Program-made: the position numbers and the translations under genes
In this document: piece after piece, positions 16,082-25,077 of the stretch
Layout of the letters: each line of letters opens with the position of its first letter
Numbering within the stretch: the stretch's first letter is position 1
Notes under the pieces: model-generated
Database searches by the model: none
What the model was told of the DNA's origin: nothing
Seen by the model: the letters and a program-made list of their open reading frames with translations, nothing else
Assembly: GCF_000974445.1 (NCBI RefSeq)
Contig: NZ_BBOJ01000027.1
Coordinates: forward strand, 1-64,000
Length of the DNA stretch: 64,000 nucleotides
Direction of reading: 5' to 3'
Source: Lentzea aerocolonigenes
GTDB taxonomy: Bacteria > Actinomycetota > Actinomycetes > Mycobacteriales > Pseudonocardiaceae

Positions 16082-16518
16082 GCTGCTCCCTGGCTTCGTG
16101 CGACTGCGTCCTTGAACGCCATCCAGCCCAGCAGCGCGCACTTCACGCGTGCCGGGTACTTCGCGACACCGGCGAACGCGATGCCGTCTTCCAGGACGTC
16201 CTCGTCCGGCTCGACCTGGCCGCGGCCCTGCATGAGCTCGACGAACGCGTCCATCTTCTTGAAGGCCTCGCCCACCGGCTTACCCACGACGAGGTCGGTC
16301 AACACCGACGTCGAGGCCTGGCTGATCGAGCAGCCCTGGCCGTCGTAGGAGACGTCCTGCACCACGTCGTCGACGACGTGCACCCGCAGCGTCACCTCGT
16401 CGCCGCAGGTCGGGTTGACCTGGAACGACTCGGCGTCGTACGGGTCGCGCAGGCCGCGGCCGTGCGGGTTCTTGTAGTGGTCCAGGATGATCTCCTGGTA
16501 CATCTGCTGGAGCTGCAT
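16078..16518 (-). CDS. sufU: Zinc-dependent sulfurtransferase SufU
   Basis: 146 residues. Three conserved cysteines are seen, in NPTCGDEV, DGQGCSISQAS and ARVKCALLGW, with the Asp of the first segment as fourth zinc ligand. SufU accepts persulfide sulfur from SufS and passes it to the SufBCD scaffold. The ATG at 16518 overlaps the sufS stop by one base (TGATG). Confidence 0.95.
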   Translation of the reverse strand: MQLQQMYQEIILDHYKNPHGRGLRDPYDAESFQVNPTCGDEVTLRVHVVDDVVQDVSYDGQGCSISQASTSVLTDLVVGKPVGEAFKKMDAFVELMQGRGQVEPDEDVLEDGIAFAGVAKYPARVKCALLGWMAFKDAVARSQGAA

Positions 16519-17795
16519 CAGGCCACCCCGAAGAACTTCTGCGCCTCGCGGACGCCGTCGACCAGTGCGTCGACCTCGTCCAGCGTGTTGTACAGGTAGA
16601 ACGACGCGCGCACGGAGGACTGGGCGTTCAGGCAGCGGTGCAGCGGCCACGCGCAGTGGTGGCCGACGCGGACCGCGATGCCCAGGCTGTCCAGCACCTG
16701 GCCGGCGTCGTGCGGGTGGACGCCCTCGATCTCGAACGGCACGGCGCCGCCGCGGTCGACCGCGTCCTGCGGGCCGAGCAGCCGGACACCCTTGATGCCC
16801 GACAGACCTTCCAGCGCCGCAACGGTCAGCGCGTGCTCGTGCGCGTGGATCCGCTCCATGCCGACGACGCTGAGGTAGTCCACCGCGGCACCCAGACCGA
16901 CGGCCTGGGACGTCATCGGCGAACCGGCCTCGAAGCGCTGCGGCGGCGGGGCGAACGTCGAGCCCTCCATCTTCACCAGCTCGATCATCGAGCCGCCGGT
17001 GATGAAGGGAGGCAACGCCTCCAGCAGCTCACGACGTCCGTAGAGGACACCGATGCCGGACGGGCCGAGCATCTTGTGGCCGGAGAACGACGCGAAGTCC
17101 ACTCCCAGCGCGTGGAAGTCGACCGGGCCGTGCGGAACGGACTGGCACGCGTCCAGCACGGTCAGCGCACCGACGCGTTGAGCCGCCGCGACGAGCACGT
17201 CGACCGGGTTGATCACGCCGGTCACGTTCGACTGGTGCGTGAACGCCACGACCTTGGTGCGCGGCGTGATCACGCTGTCCACATCGGACAGGTCGAGACG
17301 ACCGTCCTGCGTGAGCTCGAACCACTTCAGCGTGGCACCGGTGCGTTGCGCGAGCTGCTGCCACGGCACGAGGTTCGCGTGGTGCTCCATCTCGGTCACG
17401 ACGATCTCGTCGCCGGGACCGACGACGAAACGCGCGGCCTCGGGGCCGGACGTGGCGGCGTTGCCCATCGCGTACGCCACGAGGTTGAAGCCCTCGGTGG
17501 CGTTCTTGGTGAACACCAGCTCGCCGAAGTCGGCGCCGACGAAGTCCGCGATGCGCTGACGCGCACCCTCGTACGCGTCGGTCGCTTCCTCCGCGAGCTG
17601 GTGGGCACCGCGGTGCACAGCGGCGTTGTGCTGCTGCAGGAACGCCTTTTCCGCGTCCAGAACCTGCGTCGGGCGTTGCGAGGTGGCGCCGGAGTCCAGG
17701 TAGACCAGGCGCTTCCCGTCACGAACGGTGCGAGACAGGATCGGGAAGTCCGCCCTCAGAGCGGTTACGTCCAGTGGTGCTGCGGTGGTGGTCAC
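16518..17795 (-). CDS. sufS: Cysteine desulfurase SufS
   Basis: 425 residues, class II desulfurase type. The PLP lysine lies in SFSGHKMLGPSG and the catalytic Cys in VGHHCAWPLH. It takes sulfur from cysteine, leaving alanine, for Fe-S assembly. GTG at 17795 follows AGGAGG with a tight four-base spacing; eight residues upstream in the open frame look non-native. Confidence 0.95.
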   Translation of the reverse strand: MTTTAAPLDVTALRADFPILSRTVRDGKRLVYLDSGATSQRPTQVLDAEKAFLQQHNAAVHRGAHQLAEEATDAYEGARQRIADFVGADFGELVFTKNATEGFNLVAYAMGNAATSGPEAARFVVGPGDEIVVTEMEHHANLVPWQQLAQRTGATLKWFELTQDGRLDLSDVDSVITPRTKVVAFTHQSNVTGVINPVDVLVAAAQRVGALTVLDACQSVPHGPVDFHALGVDFASFSGHKMLGPSGIGVLYGRRELLEALPPFITGGSMIELVKMEGSTFAPPPQRFEAGSPMTSQAVGLGAAVDYLSVVGMERIHAHEHALTVAALEGLSGIKGVRLLGPQDAVDRGGAVPFEIEGVHPHDAGQVLDSLGIAVRVGHHCAWPLHRCLNAQSSVRASFYLYNTLDEVDALVDGVREAQKFFGVA

Positions 17796-17821
17796 AGCGC
17801 CTCCTCTCACAACCCTCAACG

Positions 17822-18595
17822 TCAGGAAAGGCTGGCTGCTTCCGCCTTGCCGGTGTACTTCACGTAACCCTCGGACTCGAGCTGGTCCGCGAGCTCCGGA
17901 CCGCCGGACTCGACGATGCGGCCGTTCGCGAACACGTGCACGAAGTCGGGCGAGATGTACTTGAGGATCCGGGTGTAGTGCGTGATCAGCATGACGCCGA
18001 CCTCACCGGAGGCCTTGTAGCGGTTGACGCCCTCGGACACCACGCGCAGCGCGTCGACGTCCAGACCGGAGTCGGTCTCGTCGAGGATCGCGACCTTCGG
18101 CTGGAGCAGGCCCAGCTGCAGGATCTCGTGGCGCTTCTTCTCACCGCCGGAGAAGCCCTCGTTCACCGAACGCTCGGCGAACGCCGGGTCGATGTCGAGG
18201 TCGGCCATCGCACCCTTGACCTCCTTCACCCAGTGGCGGAGGTTCGGGGCCTCGCCGCGGACGGCGGTGGCGGCGGTGCGCAGGAAGTTCGACATCGAGA
18301 CGCCGGGCACCTCGACCGGGTACTGCATCGCGAGGAACAGGCCCGCGCGGGCGCGCTCGTCGACGGACATCTCCAGGACGTCCTCGCCGTCGAGCGTGAC
18401 GGTGCCCGAGGTGATCGTGTACTTCGGGTGACCGGCGATCGCGTACGACAGCGTGGACTTGCCGGAGCCGTTGGGGCCCATGATGGCGTGGGTCTCGCCC
18501 GCCTTGATCGTCAGGTCGACGCCCTTGAGGATCTCCTTGGGGGCGTCCTCGCTGACGACCGAGACGTGCAGGTCCTTGATCTCAAGCGTGGCCAT
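17822..18595 (-). CDS. sufC: Fe-S assembly ATPase SufC
   Basis: 257 residues. ABC-type ATPase with Walker A GPNGSGKST, signature FSGGEKKR and Walker B VAILDETDSGLD. It powers the SufBCD scaffold in the cytoplasm. It follows the Rieske gene by 27 bases in the operon. Confidence 0.97.
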   Translation of the reverse strand: MATLEIKDLHVSVVSEDAPKEILKGVDLTIKAGETHAIMGPNGSGKSTLSYAIAGHPKYTITSGTVTLDGEDVLEMSVDERARAGLFLAMQYPVEVPGVSMSNFLRTAATAVRGEAPNLRHWVKEVKGAMADLDIDPAFAERSVNEGFSGGEKKRHEILQLGLLQPKVAILDETDSGLDVDALRVVSEGVNRYKASGEVGVMLITHYTRILKYISPDFVHVFANGRIVESGGPELADQLESEGYVKYTGKAEAASLS

Positions 18596-18622
18596 GACTA
18601 CCTAAATCTCCTGGTGCTGAAG

Positions 18623-18937
18623 TCAGTTCGTGGTGGCGGTGACATCGACGAAGACGTCTCCGTCACGGATGTCGACGGCGTAGACGTCGACCGGTTCGGT
18701 GGCGGGCAGCGAGGAGGGCTTGCCGGTCTCGAGGTCGAAGCACGACCCGTGCAACCAGCACTCGATCCCCTTGCGGGAGACCTCGCCCTCACTCAACGAC
18801 ACCGCGGCGTGCGAGCACTCGTCCGCCAGCGCGTGCACCCGCTCGCCCTTGCGCACCAAGACGATCGCGGTGTCGTCGACCTCGGTGGCGAAAGGCTTGC
18901 GTTCGTCCAGTTCGGACAGTGCACACACCCGGATCAC
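18623..18937 (-). CDS. Rieske ferredoxin of the suf operon
   Basis: 104 residues, too well matched to be chance: CSHAAVSL (CxH) and CWLHGSCF (CxxH) bind the 2Fe-2S cluster, as in NirD/BphF-type ferredoxins. Actinomycete suf operons often carry it between sufD and sufC; it may supply electrons for assembly. The GTG at 18937 overlaps the sufD stop (GTGA). Confidence 0.92.
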   Translation of the reverse strand: MIRVCALSELDERKPFATEVDDTAIVLVRKGERVHALADECSHAAVSLSEGEVSRKGIECWLHGSCFDLETGKPSSLPATEPVDVYAVDIRDGDVFVDVTATTN

Positions 18938-20091
18938 GCCCCGACCGCCTCGAGCTCTGCCTCGATGGCGGCCTCGAGACGCTCGCGCACCTCGGGGACG
19001 GAGATCTTCGCGATCAGCTCCTGGAAGAAGCCGCGCACGACGAGACGACGTGCCTGCTCCTCCGGAATGCCGCGCGCCTGCAGGTAGAACAGCTGCTCGT
19101 CGTCGAACCGGCCGGTGGCGCTGGCGTGGCCCGCACCCTCGATCTCGCCGGTCTCGATCTCCAGGTTCGGCACCGAGTCGGCACGCGCGCCGTCGGTGAG
19201 CACCAGGTTGCGGTTGAGCTCGAAGGTCTCGGTGCCCTCGGCCGCCACGCGGATCAGCACGTCGCCGATCCACACGGTGTGCGCGCCCTCGCCCTGCAGC
19301 GCGCCCTTGTAGACCACGTTGCTGCGGCAGTTCGGCTGCGAGTGGTCGATGAACGGCCGGTGCTCCTGGTGCTGACCCGCGTCCGCGAAGTACAGCCCCT
19401 GCAGCTCCGCGTCGCCGCCCTTGCCCGCGTACTGCACGACCGGGGTGACGCGGACGACGTCGCCGCCCAGGGTCACGACCGTGTGCTTGACGGACGCGTC
19501 GCGACCGAGCTTCACGTGGTGCTGCGAGACGTGCACCGCGTCGTCGGCCCAGTCGTGGATCGCGATCACCTGGAGGTGCGCGCCGTCCGCGACGAGGAAC
19601 TCGACGTTCTCGGCGTACGCACCGGATCCGCGGTAGTCCAGGACGACCGTGCCCTCGGCGAACTGCGACGCCTTGACCACGACGTGGCCGTAGGCGACCT
19701 GCCCGGAACCGGCGCCCGTGATGGTCACGGTCGTGGGCTCGGACTTCGCGTCGCCGGGCAGCGTCACGACGGTGGCGTTCTCGAACGACGTGTACGCCTG
19801 CGCCGCGATGCGGTCACCGGGAACGCCGGCCTTGCCGAGGCGCTCGTCGTCGCGACCGACGGTCTCGACGGTGACGCCTTCGGGAGCGTTCACCTCAACG
19901 GCAGCGGAACCCGTTGCCGCAGCACCGCTGTGAAGGCCAGCGAGACGCTTGAGAGGCGTGAAGCGCCAGATCTCCTCACGACCGCCCGGCACCTCGAACG
20001 CGTTCACGTCGTAGGACGTGAAGTGCTCCGCGCGCGAGGTGACAGGAACAACGGCACCGTGGGAGTGAGGTTGAGTCGACAGGGCGGCCAT
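18934..20091 (-). CDS. sufD: Fe-S scaffold subunit SufD
   Basis: 385 residues of beta-helix type, containing VEFLVADGAHLQVIAIHDWADDAVH and related repeats, with the C-terminal Suf domain (ATGRFDDEQLFYLQARGIPEEQAR). It partners SufB and SufC. ATG at 20091 lies one base after the sufB stop. Confidence 0.95.
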   Translation of the reverse strand: MAALSTQPHSHGAVVPVTSRAEHFTSYDVNAFEVPGGREEIWRFTPLKRLAGLHSGAAATGSAAVEVNAPEGVTVETVGRDDERLGKAGVPGDRIAAQAYTSFENATVVTLPGDAKSEPTTVTITGAGSGQVAYGHVVVKASQFAEGTVVLDYRGSGAYAENVEFLVADGAHLQVIAIHDWADDAVHVSQHHVKLGRDASVKHTVVTLGGDVVRVTPVVQYAGKGGDAELQGLYFADAGQHQEHRPFIDHSQPNCRSNVVYKGALQGEGAHTVWIGDVLIRVAAEGTETFELNRNLVLTDGARADSVPNLEIETGEIEGAGHASATGRFDDEQLFYLQARGIPEEQARRLVVRGFFQELIAKISVPEVRERLEAAIEAELEAVGA

Positions 20092-20092
20092 G

Positions 20093-21547
20093 TCAGCCGA
20101 CGGCCCCTTCCATCTGCAGTTCGATCAGGCGGTTGAGCTCGAGGGCGTACTCCATGGGGAGCTCGCGCGCGATGGGCTCGACGAACCCGCGCACGATCAT
20201 CGCCATGGCCTCGTCCTCGTTCAGGCCGCGCGACATCAGGTAGAACAGCTGGTCCTCGGAGACCTTCGAGACCGTGGCCTCGTGGCCCATCGCGACGTCG
20301 TCCTCGCGGACGTCGACGTACGGGTAGGTGTCCGAACGGCTGATGGTGTCGACCAGCAGCGCGTCGCACTTCACCGTGGACTTCGAGTGGTGCGCCCGCT
20401 TGTTGACCTGGACCAGGCCGCGGTACGAGGTGCGGCCACCGCCACGCGCCACCGACTTCGACACGATGGTCGAGGAGGTGTGCGGCGCCAGGTGGACCAT
20501 CTTCGCGCCGGCGTCCTGGTGCTGGCCCTCGCCCGCGAACGCGATCGAGAGGACCTCGCCCTTGGCGTGCTCGCCCATCAGGAAGACGGCCGGGTACTTC
20601 ATGGTCACCTTGGAACCGATGTTGCCGTCGATCCACTCCATGGTCGCGCCCTCTTCTGCCTTGGCGCGCTTGGTGACCAGGTTGTAGACGTTGTTCGACC
20701 AGTTCTGGATCGTCGTGTAGCGGCAGCGGCCGCCCTTCTTCACGATGATCTCGACGACGGCCGAGTGCAGCGAGTCGGACGAGTAGATCGGCGCGGTGCA
20801 GCCCTCGACGTAGTGCACGTACGCACCCTCGTCGACGATGATCAGCGTGCGCTCGAACTGGCCCATGTTCTCGGTGTTGATCCGGAAGTAGGCCTGCAGC
20901 GGGATCTCGACGTGCACGCCCTTCGGCACGTAGATGAACGAGCCGCCGGACCACACCGCTCCGTTGAGCGCGGAGAACTTGTTGTCACCGGCCGGGATGA
21001 CCGAGCCGAAGTACTCCTTGAACAGCTCCGGGTGCTCACGCAGACCCGAGTCCGTGTCGAGGAAGATGACGCCCTGTTCCTCGAGGTCCTCGCGGATCTT
21101 GTGGTAGACGACCTCGGACTCGTACTGGGCGGCGACACCGGCGACGAGGCGCTGCTTCTCGGCCTCCGGGATGCCCAGGCGGTCGTAGGTGTTCTTGATG
21201 TCCTCGGGCAGGTCTTCCCAGCTCTGGGCCTGCTTCTCGGTGGAGCGCACGAAGTACTTGATCGTGTCGAAGTCGATCCCAGAGAGGTCGGCGCCCCAGT
21301 TCGGCATCGGCTTGAGGTCGAAGAGCTTCAGCGCCTTCAACCGGTAGTCGAGCATCCACTCGGGCTCGTCCTTCTTCGCCGAGATGTCGCGAACGACGTC
21401 CTCGTTGAGGCCTCGGCGGGCGCTCGCGCCGGCAGTGTCCGAGTCGGCCCAGCCGAACTCGTAGTTGCCGAGAGACGCGATGGTCTCTTCCTGCGTGAGC
21501 GGAGACTGCACCGTGGTGGGCGTGCGCTGCTCGGCAGCGGCAGTCAT
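20093..21547 (-). CDS. sufB: Fe-S scaffold subunit SufB
   Basis: 484 residues, full length and without the intein known in the M. tuberculosis orthologue. YVEGCTAPIYSSDSLH holds the conserved cysteine; the late MGHEATVSKVSEDQLFYLMSRG segment is strongly conserved. Core scaffold for Fe-S clusters. ATG at 21547 overlaps the sufR stop (ATGA). Confidence 0.97.
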   Translation of the reverse strand: MTAAAEQRTPTTVQSPLTQEETIASLGNYEFGWADSDTAGASARRGLNEDVVRDISAKKDEPEWMLDYRLKALKLFDLKPMPNWGADLSGIDFDTIKYFVRSTEKQAQSWEDLPEDIKNTYDRLGIPEAEKQRLVAGVAAQYESEVVYHKIREDLEEQGVIFLDTDSGLREHPELFKEYFGSVIPAGDNKFSALNGAVWSGGSFIYVPKGVHVEIPLQAYFRINTENMGQFERTLIIVDEGAYVHYVEGCTAPIYSSDSLHSAVVEIIVKKGGRCRYTTIQNWSNNVYNLVTKRAKAEEGATMEWIDGNIGSKVTMKYPAVFLMGEHAKGEVLSIAFAGEGQHQDAGAKMVHLAPHTSSTIVSKSVARGGGRTSYRGLVQVNKRAHHSKSTVKCDALLVDTISRSDTYPYVDVREDDVAMGHEATVSKVSEDQLFYLMSRGLNEDEAMAMIVRGFVEPIARELPMEYALELNRLIELQMEGAVG

Positions 21548-22263
21548 GCGGGCTCCCCTCCATCATCTGGGATGAGCTTTCCGGCAGAGCCGGGTTGAAC
21601 GTTCGGGATGTGCGTCGTGCACACGGCGTGGCCGCTTGCGATCGTCGCGAGGCGCTGAACATGAGAACCGAGGAGGTTCGCGAAAGCTTCCGTCTCGGTC
21701 TCGCACAGCTGGGGGAACTCAGCCGCCACGTGGGCTACCGGGCAGTGGTGCTGGCACAACTGCTCGCCCACGCCGACGTGACGTGCCGACGCAGCGTAGC
21801 CCTCCCTGGTCAGCGCGGCCGCGAGGGCCTTGGCCCGTTCGGCGGGTGTGGCCTGGGCCACGATCGCCGCTCGGTGCCCCTCGACGAGCGCGTCGACACG
21901 ACTCTGCGCGAACGCCTTGACCGCTTCTTCCCCACCCGTCTGGGCGAGGAACCTGATCGCGGCGACCGCGAGGTCGTCGTAGGCGTGGCCGAACCGGGCA
22001 CGTCCGGCGTCAGTCAGCAGGAAGAGCTTCGCGGGACGGCCACGACCGCGCTGGGTCTGGCGGGGTGCGTCCCTCGTGATCGCCTCGCCGTCCGCGAGCA
22101 GTGCGTCGATGTGACGGCGCACGGCCGTGGGGCTGATGCCCAGTTCCTCGGCGACAGCCGCCGCGGTGACCGGACCCTGCTCCAGCAGAAGCCTGGCGAC
22201 GGCGCGCCGAGTCTTGCCGTCGTGCTGTTGCACGGCGTCAAGGTGGGTCTCGGCGTTTTTCAC
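21544..22263 (-). CDS. sufR: Fe-S-sensing repressor SufR
   Basis: 239 residues. Winged helix-turn-helix near the N-terminus (VAEELGISPTAVRRHIDAL) and a C-terminal cluster-binding group CQHHCPVAH followed by LCETE, matching the SufR cysteines. Holo-SufR represses the operon when clusters are plentiful. Start is the GTG at 22263, which is itself inside a CAAC-N6-GTTG operator. Confidence 0.95.
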   Translation of the reverse strand: MKNAETHLDAVQQHDGKTRRAVARLLLEQGPVTAAAVAEELGISPTAVRRHIDALLADGEAITRDAPRQTQRGRGRPAKLFLLTDAGRARFGHAYDDLAVAAIRFLAQTGGEEAVKAFAQSRVDALVEGHRAAIVAQATPAERAKALAAALTREGYAASARHVGVGEQLCQHHCPVAHVAAEFPQLCETETEAFANLLGSHVQRLATIASGHAVCTTHIPNVQPGSAGKLIPDDGGEPA

Positions 22264-22276
22264 AACACCAGTGTTG
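22263..22276. promoter_or_regulatory. SufR operator on the sufR start codon
   Basis: CAACACCAGTGTTG is CAAC-N6-GTTG, the motif described for cyanobacterial SufR, here with perfect six-base arms. On the minus strand a TAAATA -10-like box (22279-22284) ends three bases before it, placing the start of transcription inside the operator and leaving a leader of about ten bases or less. Confidence 0.75.
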
Positions 22277-22305
22277 CGTATTTAGCCGGAGGTCGCAAAG
22301 ATCGC

Positions 22306-22320
22306 GGTCACAGGGTGACC
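22306..22320. promoter_or_regulatory. Inverted repeat between sufR and mptB
   Basis: GGTCAC-AGG-GTGACC, a perfect six-base inverted repeat, lies 30 bp from the SufR operator and 26 bp upstream of the mptB -10 box. A binding site for a second regulator is possible. Confidence 0.35.
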
Positions 22321-22345
22321 TGACTCACGGCTGAGACGGGCTGGA

Positions 22346-22351
22346 TACCCT
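22346..22351 (+). promoter_or_regulatory. -10 box of a leaderless mptB promoter
   Basis: TACCCT is followed by six bases and then the ATG at 22358, so transcription would start at the start codon. No ribosome site precedes the ATG, which fits leaderless translation. Confidence 0.5.
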
Positions 22352-22357
22352 CTGGCC

Positions 22358-23890
22358 ATGCCCACCAACGGCGGAGCCACGACTCCGGAGAGCGACCTCT
22401 TGAACGGTCGAGAGCGTCGCCAGCTGGACATCGTCCGCCGCTGGGGCACCATCGGCGCGTTGCTCCTGACCGTCGGGTCGCTCGGTGGCGGCGCCGCGCC
22501 CATCTACTCACCGCTGTACGGCGTGCCCGTGCTCGGGCTCTTCTCGCGGATGCCTTCAGTCGCGATGGGGGTCGTCTGGACCGGCATCTTCATGATCGTG
22601 TCGGCCTGGCTGGCGCTGGGCCGGTTCGTCCGCCCCGGCAGACCGCGCCTGATCTCGCGCGGCCAGATGGACCGCACGTTGCTGATGTGGACCGTGCCGC
22701 TGGTCTTCTGCGTGCCGATGTTCTCCCGCGACGTGTACTCGTACCTGGCGCAGAGCGAGATCGCCGCACGTGGGTTGGATCCGTACGTGCTGGGCCCGGC
22801 CAACGCTCTCGGCGTCGACCACGTGCTCACGCGCGGTGTGCCGAACATCTGGCGCGAGACGCCGGCGCCGTACGGACCGCTGTTCCTCGCGTTCGGCCGG
22901 CTGACCGCGATGCTGACCGGCGACCACGTCGTGTCGGGCGTGTTCGTGCACCGCCTGCTGGTGCTGTGCGGCCTGGTGATGATCGTGTGGGCACTCCCCC
23001 GGCTGGCCGCCCGCTTCGGCGTGCCCCCGGTCGGCGCGCTGTGGCTGGGCGCACTGAACCCGCTGGTGCTGTTCCACATCGTCATCGGCGTCCACAACGA
23101 CGGCCTGGCCCTGGGCCTGATGCTGGTCGGGTTCGAACTGGCGATGCGCGGCCTGGAACCGTTGAAGTGGACGTGGATCACCCTGGGCGCCGCGGTCATC
23201 GTGTGCGGCGCGATGGTGAAGGTCCCGGCGCTCGCGGCCCTGGGCTTCCTGGGCGTGCTGGTGGCGCGCAAGCTGGGCGGCCAGCTCAAGCACCTGGCGC
23301 TGGTGGCCGGGATCATGACCGTCATAGCCGCCGTGGGCGTGGTCGCGATCTGCCTGGGCACGGGCTTCGGCTTCGGCTGGATCTCGACGCTGAACGTGGC
23401 GTCGACCGTGAAGTCGTGGATGTCGCCCCCGACCGCGCTGGGCTTCCTCGGCGCGGGCACCGGAATCATGCTCGGCCTCGGCAACCACACCGAAGCGATG
23501 ATCTCGCTGACCCGCCTGCTGGGCCAGGGCATCTCCGTCGTGATCACGGTGATCCTGCTGTGGCGCAGCTTCAAGGGTCGGATCAAGGCGATGAACGGCC
23601 TGGGCGCGGCACTGGGCGCGATCCTGGTGCTCGGCCCGGTGCTGCAACCCTGGTACGTGCTGTGGGCCGCGCTGCCGTTGGCCACAGCGGTGGTGGGACC
23701 GAAGTTCCGCACGTTCGCGATGGTCACCTCGGCGGTGATCGCGGTGATCCTGCCGCCCACCGGTTCGGCTTTCGACGGCCGCGCCTACACGGTGCCGCAG
23801 GCGGTTGCGGGCGCGGTGATCACGTTCGCGGTGTGCGTCCTGATCGCCCGCAAGCGGGTCGGACCGTTCCTGAAGTCCGACCCGGCGTGA
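22358..23890 (+). CDS. mptB: Polyprenol-phosphomannose-dependent alpha-1,6-mannosyltransferase (MptB-like)
   Basis: 510 residues with 12 or more membrane helices, a GT-C fold enzyme. SRDVYSYLAQ near residue 120 carries the conserved acidic motif of the first loop, and ETPAPYGPLF follows. It should extend mannan cores of cell-envelope glycolipids from polyprenol-phosphomannose on the outer face. Position beside sufR matches Rv1459c. The stop abuts the convergent marR stop with no gap. Confidence 0.85.
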   Translation: MPTNGGATTPESDLLNGRERRQLDIVRRWGTIGALLLTVGSLGGGAAPIYSPLYGVPVLGLFSRMPSVAMGVVWTGIFMIVSAWLALGRFVRPGRPRLISRGQMDRTLLMWTVPLVFCVPMFSRDVYSYLAQSEIAARGLDPYVLGPANALGVDHVLTRGVPNIWRETPAPYGPLFLAFGRLTAMLTGDHVVSGVFVHRLLVLCGLVMIVWALPRLAARFGVPPVGALWLGALNPLVLFHIVIGVHNDGLALGLMLVGFELAMRGLEPLKWTWITLGAAVIVCGAMVKVPALAALGFLGVLVARKLGGQLKHLALVAGIMTVIAAVGVVAICLGTGFGFGWISTLNVASTVKSWMSPPTALGFLGAGTGIMLGLGNHTEAMISLTRLLGQGISVVITVILLWRSFKGRIKAMNGLGAALGAILVLGPVLQPWYVLWAALPLATAVVGPKFRTFAMVTSAVIAVILPPTGSAFDGRAYTVPQAVAGAVITFAVCVLIARKRVGPFLKSDPA

Positions 23891-24334
23891 TCATGCGTTG
23901 TCGCTGTCGCGCAGGGAATGGATCATGCTCCGGAGGATGTGCAGGGCGGTTGACTGCTCGTCGTTCGTCAGCCCGGCCAGCATCCTGAGCTCGACGGACC
24001 TGACGGCCGCGGTCGCCTTCTCGAGGTTCTGCCGCCCTTTGGGCGTGAGGCGCGTCGGCAGGACCTTCCCGACGGGCGCCTCCCTGGTCACTTCTCCGTC
24101 CCGTTCCAGGGCTTGGAGCAGCACGTTCATCGTCTGCCGGGTCACGAACGCACCCCGCGCGAGCTCGGAGTTGGACAAGCCTTCCCGCTGAGCCAGCAGC
24201 TCCAGACAGGCGTAGTGCGTCACGTTCATCCCCAGCGGCCGCAGCACTTCCTCCATGGCCACGCGCAGGGCGCTCGACGCCTCCTTCAGCAGGTAGCCGA
24301 GTGACGTGTTGAGGTCGACGCCGTCTTGACTCAT
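23891..24334 (-). CDS. MarR-family regulator
   Basis: 147 residues with a MarR winged helix (LSNSELARGAFVTRQTMNVLLQALERDG). Divergent from a VOC-family gene; two perfect inverted repeats lie at and between the two starts, the first covering its own ATG, so it is probably autoregulated and represses the VOC gene. Ligand unknown. Confidence 0.9.
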   Translation of the reverse strand: MSQDGVDLNTSLGYLLKEASSALRVAMEEVLRPLGMNVTHYACLELLAQREGLSNSELARGAFVTRQTMNVLLQALERDGEVTREAPVGKVLPTRLTPKGRQNLEKATAAVRSVELRMLAGLTNDEQSTALHILRSMIHSLRDSDNA

Positions 24335-24378
24335 GTCAGTATCCTGACATAGGTTGGTTCGTGTCAGAAAACTGACAT
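24326..24378 (+). promoter_or_regulatory. VOC gene promoter with two MarR operators
   Basis: TTGACT (24326-24331), an 18-base spacer and TAGGTT (24350-24355) form a good promoter. TGTCAG-TATC-CTGACA (24334-24349) fills the spacer and TGTCAG-AAAA-CTGACA (24362-24377) sits at the predicted start of transcription. Centres are 28 bp apart. Binding at either would block RNA polymerase. Confidence 0.75.
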
Positions 24379-24402
24379 GGATTTTGTATCGAGGAGCATC
24401 AC

Positions 24403-24765
24403 ATGCCCGTCACTGGTCCTGACTTCATCTCGCTGCAGGCTCGCGACCTCTCCGTTTCGCAGGCGTTCTACGAGCGGTACCTGGGGCTGGTCCGCTCGCC
24501 GGCCGGGCCTCCGCACGCCGTCGTCTTCGAGACCCAGCCGATCGCGTTCGCGCTCCGCGAGGTTGTTCCTGGCACGGAACTTGGCGCTCAGCCCGGGGTC
24601 GGGATCGCGGCCTGGCTTCACGCCACGGACGTTCAGGCGATTCACGACACCCTCGCGGCTGATGGTCACACCATCGTTGCCGCGCCGATTGACGGGCCGT
24701 TTGGGCGGACGTTCACGTTTGCCGACCCCGACGGGTATCGGATCACGCTTCACGACCGGGCCTGA
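24403..24765 (+). CDS. VOC/glyoxalase-fold protein
   Basis: 120 residues with two beta-alpha-beta-beta-beta modules: DFISLQARDLSVSQAFYERYLGL at the start and GRTFTFADPDGYRITLHD at the end. Members include glyoxalases, dioxygenases and drug-binding resistance proteins; activity cannot be told. ATG at 24403 has GAGGAG upstream. Regulated by the divergent MarR. Confidence 0.88.
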   Translation: MPVTGPDFISLQARDLSVSQAFYERYLGLVRSPAGPPHAVVFETQPIAFALREVVPGTELGAQPGVGIAAWLHATDVQAIHDTLAADGHTIVAAPIDGPFGRTFTFADPDGYRITLHDRA

Positions 24766-24788
24766 CGTCACTTCCTGGTGGGTCGGCA

Positions 24789-24909
24789 TCGCCCTGCGTT
24801 GGTGGTCGCTTCGGTCGTATGACGAGCTTTGGTTGCGTCATCGTCGCGAAGCGGCGATGAAATGACCCGGCTCGTCATACGACCCAACGCGACCACCAAC
24901 ACAAGGCGA
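24789..24909. repeat. 121-bp imperfect palindrome
   Basis: Outer arms 24789-24809 and 24889-24909 match at 19 of 21 positions; after a small internal loop, inner arms 24814-24827 and 24870-24883 match at 14 of 14 (GTCGTATGACGAGC and its complement). The central 42 bases hold another near-perfect ten-base stem around GAA (TCATCGTCGC and GCGGCGATGA). No T-run follows and no ORF is inside. It fills most of the 312-bp gap between the VOC and patatin genes; the rest shows nothing but a GGAGGGGG ribosome site before 25078. It may be a small mobile repeat or a structured RNA. Confidence 0.7.
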
Positions 24910-25077
24910 CCGCACCAGCAAAGGTGACCACCCCGCTGGAACCCGCGCCGAACCACGAAAACCGACCCGCGCAAGCCCAAGCCGACCCGAACACACCCAA
25001 CCGGTCCAGTAACCACACCCAGTCGGCGGACGACTACTCAGCAGGGGGAAGATCCAAGCCGGAGGGGGTGAGGCGAC

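Noticed and set aside
20093..21547. Possible intein in SufB
   Set aside because: The protein is 484 residues and continuous, with no intein splice motifs.
24766..25077. Insertion sequence or transposase remnant
   Set aside because: The palindrome has no transposase ORF and no obvious target duplication at its ends.
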